This document shows positions 1 to 4,755 of a DNA stretch of 5,031 nucleotides, piece after piece. The position numbers were made by a program, and so were the translations under genes. The first letter of the stretch is position 1, and each line of letters opens with the position of its first letter. The stretch spans positions 1 through 5,031 of the forward strand of contig CALGGM010000171.1 of assembly GCA_937915925.1 (NCBI GenBank), given 5' to 3'. Source of the DNA: an uncultured Clostridia bacterium (GTDB taxonomy: Bacteria; Bacillota; Clostridia; Christensenellales; CAG-138). The notes under the pieces were generated by a model. It was not told where the DNA came from. It worked only from the letters and a program-made list of their open reading frames with translations, and did no database searches.

Positions 1-53
1 ACGCCGTCAATCTCAACCGTTACGCCCTTGCGGAAATCGCCTGCCATAATCAT
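1..53 (-). CDS. efp: Elongation factor P, N-terminal fragment (runs off left edge)
   Basis: Only the first 17 codons and part of the 18th are present. They read MIMAGDFRKGVTVEIDG, which matches the conserved N-terminus of bacterial EF-P (the start of the KOW-like domain I, with the DFRKG-x(4)-EIDG pattern). EF-P binds the ribosome between the P and E sites and speeds peptide bond formation at consecutive prolines. The first ATG is chosen because the ribosome binding site GGAGGA (61-66) lies 7 nt upstream; a second ATG two codons later would be 13 nt away. The gene follows the Xaa-Pro peptidase by 33 nt with no terminator between them, so the two are probably co-transcribed. The same order is known in Bacillus subtilis (yqhT-efp). 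The lysine or arginine at the domain I loop tip that is modified in some species lies outside the window. Confidence 0.9.
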   Translation of the reverse strand, partial: MIMAGDFRKGVTVEIDG

Positions 54-60
54 AAGTGTG

Positions 61-66
61 TCCTCC
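61..66 (-). promoter_or_regulatory. Ribosome binding site of efp
   Basis: On the minus strand the sequence is GGGAGGACACACTT followed by ATG. The GGAGGA core is 7 nt before the first of two nearby ATG codons, which decides the start of efp. Confidence 0.8.
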
Positions 67-86
67 CAATTAGATTCCTTGTTGAA

Positions 87-1154
87 TTAGATATGTTGCA
101 GCGTCTTCGGCGCATGTGCGAAGTTGCGCTTGCCGTCCTTGGTGACGACGCAGCAGTCCTCGATGCGGACGCCGAATTTATCTTCGATGTAGATACCGGG
201 CTCGACGGTGATCGTCATGCCCTCTTCGAATACCGTGTCGCCGGTGACCGACGCGCGCGGTTCCTCGTGGATGAGAAGTCCGAAGCCGTGACCCAAAGAG
301 TGTCCGAAGCAGTCGCCGTAGCCCTTTTCGGTGATGTAGTCGCGTGCGATCGCGTCAAGCTCCTTGCCAGTGATGCCGGGCTTCAACGCGTCGAGCGCAC
401 GGGTCTGCGCTTCTAAAACGATGTTGTAGATCTCCTCCGCAAACGGATCGACCTTGCCAACCGCAAAGGTACGCGTCATGTCGGAATGGTAGCCGTTGTA
501 AAGGCAGCCGAAGTCGAGCACGACGAGATCGCCTTCCTGAAGCTGCCGTTCGCCGGGTACCGCGTGGCACATCGCGCCGTTCGGACCGGAGCCGACGATC
601 GTCTCAAACGAGGGACCCTCGCTGCCGAGCTTTGCGCAGATATATTCGAGCTCTGCGGCAACGCGGCGCTCCGTCATGCCGGGGCGTACCACCTTCAAAA
701 GCTCCATGAACGCTTCGTCAGCCATTGCCTGCGCCTTTGCGAGATTTTCGATCTCGTCCTCGGACTTCTTGATGCGAAGAAGCGAAAGCTCCTTTGCAAA
801 CGGAACGAGCTCGGCGCCGAACTGTTCATACGCCTGATACTGCGCGAAGCTTACGATGTCCTCCTCAAAGCCCATGCGCTTGACGTTTTCCGCATTGATG
901 ATTTCTTTCAGCTTATCGCGGTGCGCGGCGCCGGAAACCTCGAAGATCTCGCAGCAGTCGCCGGATTGCGCCTTTGCCTGAATGGTGTAGCGGAAGTCGG
1001 TCAGAAGTGCAGCGCGGTTCATCGTGACAAGAACACTGGATTCATCGCTGGTGAATCCGGAAAAATAGCGGATCGCGGTCACCGATTTCAACAGAACGGC
1101 GTCTAAGTTTGCGCGTTCCATCTCGGCGCGAAGCCGCATGATACGATCGTTCAT
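87..1154 (-). CDS. Xaa-Pro aminopeptidase, M24B family (PapA/YqhT type)
   Basis: A 355-residue metallopeptidase predicted to remove the N-terminal residue from peptides whose second residue is proline, in the cytoplasm (no signal peptide seen). Residues 1-125 resemble the creatinase/prolidase N-terminal domain (LDAVLL, IRYFSGFTSDES, ALLTDFRY). The rest is the pita-bread catalytic domain. The full set of metal and catalytic residues is visible: H197, D214 (VVLDFG), D225 (YHSDMTRTF), H289 (GHSLGHGFG), H296 (IHEEP), E318 (TVEPGIY) and E332 (VRIED). The length fits the roughly 355-residue Bacillus YqhT/PapA group rather than the longer E. coli PepP. I chose ATG 1154, preceded by GGAGGA (1159-1164). 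The frame stays open to 1310, but the promoter at 1185-1213 lies inside that extension, so a longer protein is unlikely. It stops 33 nt before efp, so both genes probably share the promoter. Exact substrate preference (aminopeptidase versus X-Pro dipeptidase) cannot be read from sequence. Confidence 0.93.
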   Translation of the reverse strand: MNDRIMRLRAEMERANLDAVLLKSVTAIRYFSGFTSDESSVLVTMNRAALLTDFRYTIQAKAQSGDCCEIFEVSGAAHRDKLKEIINAENVKRMGFEEDIVSFAQYQAYEQFGAELVPFAKELSLLRIKKSEDEIENLAKAQAMADEAFMELLKVVRPGMTERRVAAELEYICAKLGSEGPSFETIVGSGPNGAMCHAVPGERQLQEGDLVVLDFGCLYNGYHSDMTRTFAVGKVDPFAEEIYNIVLEAQTRALDALKPGITGKELDAIARDYITEKGYGDCFGHSLGHGFGLLIHEEPRASVTGDTVFEEGMTITVEPGIYIEDKFGVRIEDCCVVTKDGKRNFAHAPKTLQHI

Positions 1155-1158
1155 AGCA

Positions 1159-1164
1159 TCCTCC
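1159..1164 (-). promoter_or_regulatory. Ribosome binding site of the Xaa-Pro aminopeptidase
   Basis: On the minus strand TGGAGGATGCT precedes ATG 1154, leaving 4 nt between GGAGGA and the start codon. The next in-frame ATG (1139) would be 19 nt from this site, so 1154 is the better start. Confidence 0.75.
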
Positions 1165-1184
1165 AAATACTCAATAACAAAAGC

Positions 1185-1213
1185 ATTATATCCGATTTCC
1201 CGTCCTTTTGCAA
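1185..1213 (-). promoter_or_regulatory. Sigma-A/sigma-70-type promoter for the peptidase-efp operon
   Basis: Minus strand: a -35 box TTGCAA (1208-1213) and a perfect -10 box TATAAT (1185-1190), separated by exactly 17 nt. Transcription should start near 1178, giving a 5' leader of only about 24 nt that holds the ribosome binding site and little else. This argues against a riboswitch or attenuator. A/T tracts at 1221-1228 and 1237-1241 fall at roughly -43 to -63 and could act as an UP element. Match to consensus is seen directly; activity and start point are inferred. Confidence 0.85.
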
Positions 1214-1220
1214 CCCCCAT

Positions 1221-1243
1221 CGAAAAAAAGGTGAGATTTTTCG
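1221..1243. promoter_or_regulatory. A/T-rich inverted repeat upstream of the -35 box (possible UP element or operator)
   Basis: Seven-base arms CGAAAAA (1221-1227) and TTTTTCG (1237-1243) flank a 9-nt centre, starting 7 nt upstream of the -35 box. On the minus strand the A and T tracts sit where RNA polymerase alpha subunits contact UP elements. The dyad symmetry would also suit a regulator. A terminator is less likely because the stem is nearly all A:T. Function is inferred. Confidence 0.4.
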
Positions 1244-1300
1244 GAGAGAAGGAAGGAATATGATGCGCTACACACGCAAATTGATAAAAGAGAAAACGGC

Positions 1301-1319
1301 GGACGGGCACTGCCCGTCC
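1301..1319. repeat. Short perfect hairpin repeat, CCCTAC-tailed
   Basis: Arms GGACGGGCA (1301-1309) and TGCCCGTCC (1311-1319) are perfect 9-base complements with a single base between them, followed by CTACC. The layout, a GC-rich palindrome followed by CCCTAC, matches the hairpins at 1501 and 1638. No T tract follows, so it is not a typical intrinsic terminator. Confidence 0.7.
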
Positions 1320-1379
1320 CTACCGATGCGCACACAACCTGTATGGACAACCATTGTTCGTCCGTTTCCTGTATCGGGG

Positions 1380-1477
1380 AGATTCTTCGTCACTTCGCTC
1401 CTCAGAATGACACAATGGGGTATCCGCGAACAAAGCTTGTGTCATCCTGAGAAGCCGCTTGCGGCGACGAAGGATCT
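1380..1477. repeat. Foldback (imperfect inverted repeat) element, MITE-like
   Basis: The left arm (1380-1415, starting AGATTCTTCGTC and ending CAGAATGACACAA) is nearly the reverse complement of the right arm (1437-1477, starting TTGTGTCATCCTGAG and ending GACGAAGGATCT). The 21-base centre is not paired. Outer and inner parts of the arms match closely. In the middle the left arm has ACTTCGCT where the right arm carries a small palindrome GCCGCTTGCGGC (1454-1465). Read on the minus strand, the left arm gives the CHSEERSDEESP peptide typical of dispersed repeats in many bacteria. No transposase is present and no target-site duplication is evident. It may be a non-autonomous element or two independent insertions of one repeat in opposite directions. 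Confidence 0.7.
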
Positions 1478-1500
1478 TCTTCCCATATTTCATCTTACAC

Positions 1501-1534
1501 GGGCGGATACGATCCGCCCCTACGGTTCGTTTAC
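1501..1534. repeat. Hairpin repeat with CCCCTACG tail, copy A
   Basis: Perfect 8-base arms GGGCGGAT (1501-1508) and ATCCGCCC (1512-1519) with loop ACG, followed by the tail CCCCTACGGTTCGTTTAC (1517-1534, overlapping the arm). The tail matches 16 of 18 bases of the tail at 1649-1666, so the two are probably copies of one family with different stems. Confidence 0.7.
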
Positions 1535-1560
1535 GCAATCGACCGTGACGTCTCCAAAAG

Positions 1561-1610
1561 GCTTCCCCCTTGGGTGGGGAAGCTGGCAGCGAAGCTGACT
1601 GATGAGGGGG
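1561..1610. repeat. Hairpin repeat of the CTTCCCC/GGGGAAG type
   Basis: Arms GCTTCCCC (1561-1568) and GGGGAAGC (1576-1583) pair perfectly around a 7-nt loop. A 3' extension follows with the direct repeat GAAGCTG at 1579 and 1591 and an ending of GATGAGGGGG. I recognise this overall pattern, including the GCAGCGAAGCTGACTGATGAGG stretch, as a recurrent intergenic repeat of Clostridia; this is memory, not a search result. Its role is unknown. Confidence 0.6.
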
Positions 1611-1637
1611 ATTTTAAGCGAATCTTGACGGGGCGCC

Positions 1638-1666
1638 GGGGAGGACTCCCCCTACGATTCGTTGAC
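1638..1666. repeat. Hairpin repeat with CCCCTACG tail, copy B
   Basis: Arms GGGGAG (1638-1643) and CTCCCC (1646-1651) pair perfectly around GA. The tail CCCCTACGATTCGTTGAC (1649-1666) follows, matching 16 of 18 bases of the tail of copy A at 1517-1534. The stem differs from copy A while the tail is kept. Confidence 0.65.
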
Positions 1667-1692
1667 ATCCGTCTTGCCCTCCCTGTGTAATG

Positions 1693-1820
1693 GGGCGGCG
1701 ATCCGAGCGCCCGCAGTGCGGGGAGGAGCGAGGTGAGCTGCGACCGAAACAGGGAGTTGAAGAAGCGCAGCGACGCGCAACGACCATGTTTCGGGATTGG
1801 GTGTCAGGCGTCAGCCTGAC
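1693..1820. repeat. Cluster of small inverted repeats
   Basis: Several dyads lie close together: GGGCG/CGCCC (1693-1697 and 1708-1712), CCCGCA/TGCGGG (1710-1715 and 1717-1722, overlapping the first), CCGAAACA/TGTTTCGG (1744-1751 and 1787-1794, 35 nt apart), and GTCAGGC/GCCTGAC (1803-1809 and 1814-1820, loop GTCA). None is followed by a T tract. The segment between 1723 and 1786 is purine-rich with repeated GCGA/GCGC words and no usable reading frame. It may be one composite element or adjacent fragments; I cannot set its borders. Confidence 0.5.
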
Positions 1821-1841
1821 GGAAGGGTTGTCTTCCCCATC

Positions 1842-1866
1842 AAAAACGCCCCTCGGGTGAGGGGCG
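1842..1866 (-). terminator. Intrinsic terminator of the hpt-ftsH-PHP transcript
   Basis: On the minus strand, CGCCCCTC (1859-1866) and GAGGGGCG (1847-1854) form a perfect 8-bp GC-rich stem with loop ACCC, followed at once by TTTTT (1842-1846). It begins 6 nt after the stop codon of the PHP gene, so it closes that operon. Confidence 0.92.
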
Positions 1867-1872
1867 AACGGT

Positions 1873-2703
1873 TTAAGAATTCATCCGCTTGACGAGCGTT
1901 TCGTAGGTTTGTTCGAGGACAGGGACGTCACGCCAGGCGCAGCCGACCGGAACGCCGGGGCGATTGTCGCCGTGGAAGTCGCTGCCGCAGGTCACGAGCA
2001 TGTGGTACTGCCGCGCGAGCGAAACGAACATTTCCGTCTGCCGCGGCGTGGACGTCGGATAATACGCTTCGAGCCCCATCAGTCCGAGATCGTACAGCTC
2101 GCGCACCAATCCATGCGGGTTGTCGCGAACATGGCAGGGATGCGCCAGGATCGGCAGCCCGTCCGCGATATGGATGATGTCGATGACCTGCTGCGGCGTG
2201 AACCGCGGTTCGGTGTAATACCCGACCGTGCCGGGGCGAAGATACTTCGCGAACGCGTCGCGCACGTCGTTCGCGTACCCGGCCTTGATCAGCGCGTGCG
2301 CGATATGCAGCTTGGTCGTCGTGGATTCGGGACGGTTGACGAGCGGCTGCACGTCGAGCCCCACTTCCTTCAGACGGCTGTAGATGATCTTATTCCGGTG
2401 CTCGCGCCGATCCCGTGCGATCTCCAGCGCGCGCAAAAGCGTGGGATTGTTCGGATCGACGTCGAGCCCGATGATGTGCAGCTCGTGCCGCCATTCGTTG
2501 TCCATCTCGACCGCGGGCAGCACGGGAACGCCGTATTCCTTACCGGCGTTCACCGCTTCCTCAACGCCGAGGATGCTGTCGTGATCGGTCAGCGCCAACA
2601 GCCTGATCTTCGCGCGCGCAGCGATACGCACGATCTCCGAAGGCTGAGCCGTGCCGTCGGAGACGATGCTGTGCGTATGAAGATCAAAGCGGTTTTCGTC
2701 CAT
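1873..2703 (-). CDS. PHP-domain phosphoesterase (YciV / RNase AM / TrpH group)
   Basis: A 276-residue cytoplasmic metal-dependent phosphoesterase. The PHP metal ligands are all visible: H9 and H11 (DLHTHS), D16 (VSDGT), D40-H41 (LTDHDS), E66 (PAVEMD), H76 (ELHIIG), H188 (ILAHPCH), D242 and H244 (GSDFHG). Residues 85-175 form the inserted helical region between the two halves, as in this group. Characterised relatives include E. coli YciV (RNase AM), a 5'-3' exoribonuclease acting on short RNA ends, and a Chromobacterium nucleoside 3',5'-bisphosphate phosphatase. The substrate here is inferred as RNA 5' ends or pAp-like nucleotides, not proven. The ATG directly follows the TAA of ftsH with no gap, and its ribosome binding site ACGAGG lies inside the last ftsH codons, so translation is probably coupled. 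The start is firm because the HTH motif begins at residue 9. The gene ends at an intrinsic terminator and has no promoter of its own that I can see. A histidinol phosphatase role (also PHP) is less likely without his genes nearby. Confidence 0.9.
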   Translation of the reverse strand: MDENRFDLHTHSIVSDGTAQPSEIVRIAARAKIRLLALTDHDSILGVEEAVNAGKEYGVPVLPAVEMDNEWRHELHIIGLDVDPNNPTLLRALEIARDRREHRNKIIYSRLKEVGLDVQPLVNRPESTTTKLHIAHALIKAGYANDVRDAFAKYLRPGTVGYYTEPRFTPQQVIDIIHIADGLPILAHPCHVRDNPHGLVRELYDLGLMGLEAYYPTSTPRQTEMFVSLARQYHMLVTCGSDFHGDNRPGVPVGCAWRDVPVLEQTYETLVKRMNS

Positions 2704-4713
2704 TTATACCTCGTCGAATTTGATATCGTCCGTGATGCTGCCCGACTGGATCGCGTCGGCTTCCTCCTCGGTGCCGGACATGACGGAATCCATGTCCCTG
2801 CCGTTCAGAACGGCGACGAACTGTTCGCCGGTGACGCGCTCATATTTCAGCAGCAGCTTTGCGCAGGCTTCGAGCCCCGCGCGGTTCTCGGTGAGGATCT
2901 GCTCCGCGCGCTCGAACTGTCCCTCCAGGATCTTTCTCATCTCCGCGTCGATCTTTGCGGAAAGCTCCTCGGAATAGTTCTTGGCGTGTCCCCAATCCTT
3001 CGCGATGAAGACCTCGGTATCGCCGCCTAAGAATACCGGACCGACCGCGTCGGACATGCCGTATTCCTCGACCATCTTGCGCGCCGTTTCGGTGGCTTGC
3101 TTGAGGTCCTGCACCGCGCCCGTCGAGACGTCGGTGAACACGATCTTCTCGGCGACCCTGCCGCCCATCGACATGCAGATCTCGTCGAGCATGTGCGATT
3201 TCAGCGTGTAGTGGATGTCCTCGCGCGGAAGCATCATCGTGTAGCCGCCCGCCCATCCGCGTGAGATGATGGACACCTCGTGCAGATCGTCGCAGTTCGG
3301 CAGTACATGCGCAAGGATCGCATGACCGCATTCATGGTACGCGGTGAGCTCCTTGTCCTTGTCGGTGACGACGCGGCTCTTCTTCTCGGGACCCATCTGA
3401 ACGCGCGTGACCGCTTCCTCAAGGTCCGCCTGCGTGATCTCTCTGCGGTTGTCGCGCGTGCAGAGGATGGCAGCCTCGTTCAGGATATTCTCAAGATCGG
3501 CGCCCGTAAAGTACGGCGTGCGCCGCGCAAGCGTCTTTAAGCTGACGTCCTTTGCGAAATGCTTGTTCTTCGCGTGGACGAGCAGGATCTCCTCTCTCCC
3601 CTTCACGTCGGGATAGCCGACGGTGATCCGACGGTCGAACCGACCGGGACGCAGCAGCGCCGGGTCGAGGATGTCCGCGCGGTTGGTCGCCGCCATGACG
3701 ATGATGCCCTCGTTTGCGGAGAAGCCGTCCATTTCGACAAGCAGCTGGTTTAAGGTCTGCTCACGCTCGTCGTGTCCGCCGCCTAAACCCGCGCCGCGCT
3801 GACGTCCGACCGCGTCGATCTCGTCGATGAAGACGATCGCAGGTGCTGCGCGCTTTGCTGTCTCGAACAGATCGCGCACGCGGGAGGCGCCGACACCGAC
3901 AAACATTTCGACAAAGTCGGAACCGGAGATCGAGAAGAACGGTACGCCCGCTTCGCCCGCAACGGCTTTCGCCATCAGGGTCTTACCGGTACCCGGAGGT
4001 CCGACGAGCAGAACGCCCTTCGGAATGCGCGCGCCGTTTTCGGTGAAGCGCTTATGGTCGCGCATGAAGTCGACGACCTCCTTGAGCTCCTCCTTCTCCT
4101 CGACAAGCCCCGCGACGTCCTTGAACGTCACCTTGTCCTTGCCGGGCGTGTTGAGCCTTGCGCGGGACTTTGAGAAGTTCATGACCTGATTGCCCTCGCC
4201 GCGCTGACGGTACAGGAAGAAGATCATGACGCCCGCAAGCAGGACCGGCAGAAATTGCAGCGCAATGTACCACCACGGCGTTCCGTCCGGAAGCGCGCTC
4301 TGCATGACAAAGCCGTAATCGTCGGATGTGACCGTGTCCGCGTCCGCGCCGTTCTTTTCGGCGACGAGCAGGCGCATATAGCGGTCGAACACGCCGTTGT
4401 CGATGTGCATCACGAAGTCCGCGCGTCCCGGCAGATCGGTCGCGTCCGCCTCGCTGGTGCGATACAGACCGTAGTACGTGCCGCCCTCGATGACCTCGTA
4501 CAGCGCCTTCACGTTGTCGGCGCGGTACGCCTCCGCGAACTCGGCGAACTTGATCTCCTCCGTTCTGCCCGACGAACAGCCGTTCGTCACCATGAAGATC
4601 AGAAGCGCAAGGATCAGCGCCCAGATGAGCAGCGTAACGATGCGCCGTCCGCCTGCGGGCCGCTGATTGGGATTGCCGTCCCGATTGTTGTTATTGTTCG
4701 GATTGAATTCCAA
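2704..4713 (-). CDS. ftsH: ATP-dependent zinc metalloprotease FtsH
   Basis: A 669-residue membrane-anchored AAA+ protease that extracts and degrades misfolded membrane proteins and selected cytosolic regulators as a hexamer. Order of parts: Asn-rich N-terminus (NPNNNNN, residues 4-10), transmembrane segment 1 (about 25-43), extracytoplasmic domain (about 50-145), transmembrane segment 2 (about 147-168), AAA+ domain and peptidase domain. Visible motifs: Walker A GPPGTGKT 238-245, pore loop around F271 (MFVGVG), Walker B IVFIDEID 293-300, second region of homology with arginine fingers R358 and R361 (RPGRFDRR), zinc ligands H460 and H464 with catalytic E461, and third ligand D536 (QDLKQAT). The zinc motif is HECGH rather than the usual HEAGH. 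The C-terminus is acidic (TDDIKFDEV). The start is a TTG at 4711-4713, set by GGAGGA 4 nt upstream; the first internal Met lies in the first membrane helix and cannot be the start. It follows hpt by 42 nt, as in Bacillus, and abuts the PHP gene. Length and motifs indicate an intact enzyme. Confidence 0.97.
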   Translation of the reverse strand: MEFNPNNNNNRDGNPNQRPAGGRRIVTLLIWALILALLIFMVTNGCSSGRTEEIKFAEFAEAYRADNVKALYEVIEGGTYYGLYRTSEADATDLPGRADFVMHIDNGVFDRYMRLLVAEKNGADADTVTSDDYGFVMQSALPDGTPWWYIALQFLPVLLAGVMIFFLYRQRGEGNQVMNFSKSRARLNTPGKDKVTFKDVAGLVEEKEELKEVVDFMRDHKRFTENGARIPKGVLLVGPPGTGKTLMAKAVAGEAGVPFFSISGSDFVEMFVGVGASRVRDLFETAKRAAPAIVFIDEIDAVGRQRGAGLGGGHDEREQTLNQLLVEMDGFSANEGIIVMAATNRADILDPALLRPGRFDRRITVGYPDVKGREEILLVHAKNKHFAKDVSLKTLARRTPYFTGADLENILNEAAILCTRDNRREITQADLEEAVTRVQMGPEKKSRVVTDKDKELTAYHECGHAILAHVLPNCDDLHEVSIISRGWAGGYTMMLPREDIHYTLKSHMLDEICMSMGGRVAEKIVFTDVSTGAVQDLKQATETARKMVEEYGMSDAVGPVFLGGDTEVFIAKDWGHAKNYSEELSAKIDAEMRKILEGQFERAEQILTENRAGLEACAKLLLKYERVTGEQFVAVLNGRDMDSVMSGTEEEADAIQSGSITDDIKFDEV
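2709..2714 (-). promoter_or_regulatory. Ribosome binding site of the PHP gene, inside the ftsH end
   Basis: Minus strand ACGAGG lies 5 nt before ATG 2703 and is read as part of the final Asp-Glu-Val codons of ftsH. This placement and the abutting TAA-ATG favour re-initiation by ribosomes finishing ftsH. Confidence 0.65.
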
Positions 4714-4717
4714 AGTG

Positions 4718-4723
4718 TCCTCC
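4718..4723 (-). promoter_or_regulatory. Ribosome binding site that defines the TTG start of ftsH
   Basis: Minus strand GGAGGACACT precedes TTG 4713. No ATG is in frame between here and the first transmembrane helix, so this strong site is what fixes the unusual start codon. Confidence 0.8.
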
Positions 4724-4755
4724 GTTCAGGGGTTGGATGCCCCGCTTTTCCCGGA

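Larger units (their letters stand above)
1255..1841. other. Gene-free repeat island between two operons
   Basis: About 590 bases with no credible gene on either strand, lying between the promoter region of the peptidase operon and the terminator of the PHP gene. It holds a series of short hairpins and one foldback repeat, listed separately. The open frames crossing it are made of repeat sequence; the minus-strand one contains CHSEERSDEESP, which I recognise as a recurrent spurious translation of dispersed bacterial repeats. Unassigned pieces are 1320-1379 (only a repeated CCTGTAT at 1338 and 1368), 1535-1558, 1667-1692 and 1821-1841. The mix of unrelated short elements suggests an insertion-tolerant site where repeats have accumulated. 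Confidence 0.75.

Noticed and set aside
486..1106. Plus-strand open frame of 206 codons opposite the peptidase gene
   Set aside because: Antisense shadow of a clear M24 peptidase; no domain recognised.
1221..1243. Possible terminator formed by CGAAAAA and TTTTTCG
   Set aside because: The stem is nearly all A:T with a 9-nt loop and would be unstable; its place just upstream of a promoter suits an UP element or operator better.
1155..1310. Upstream extension of the peptidase by 52 codons
   Set aside because: The -35 and -10 boxes lie inside it, the family start is at MNDRIMRLRAEM, and the ribosome binding site is next to ATG 1154.
1320..1538. Minus-strand open frame of 72 codons containing CHSEERSDEESP
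   Set aside because: This peptide is a recurrent spurious translation of dispersed repeats; the frame follows the inverted repeats and has no convincing ribosome binding site.
1260..1598. Plus-strand open frame of 112 codons across the repeat island
   Set aside because: It is built from the hairpin and foldback repeats, has no recognisable domain, and no sign of selection on the protein.
1255..1841. CRISPR array or tRNA in the gene-free interval
   Set aside because: Repeats are not evenly spaced or identical, no spacer pattern exists, and no cloverleaf or TTCRA arm in the right context was seen.
1909..3030. Long plus-strand open frame (373 codons) opposite the PHP gene and the end of ftsH
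   Set aside because: It is antisense to two genes with complete catalytic motifs. Long antisense frames are expected from GC-rich codon use, and the translation shows no known domain.
4560..4590. Possible lipoprotein cysteine (TNGCSSG) after the first FtsH membrane helix
   Set aside because: The residues before the Cys do not fit a lipobox, and FtsH keeps this helix as an anchor.
4714..4755. Weak hairpin (GGGG...CCCC) in the hpt-ftsH gap
   Set aside because: Only four base pairs and no T tract; the spacing and conserved gene order fit uninterrupted transcription.
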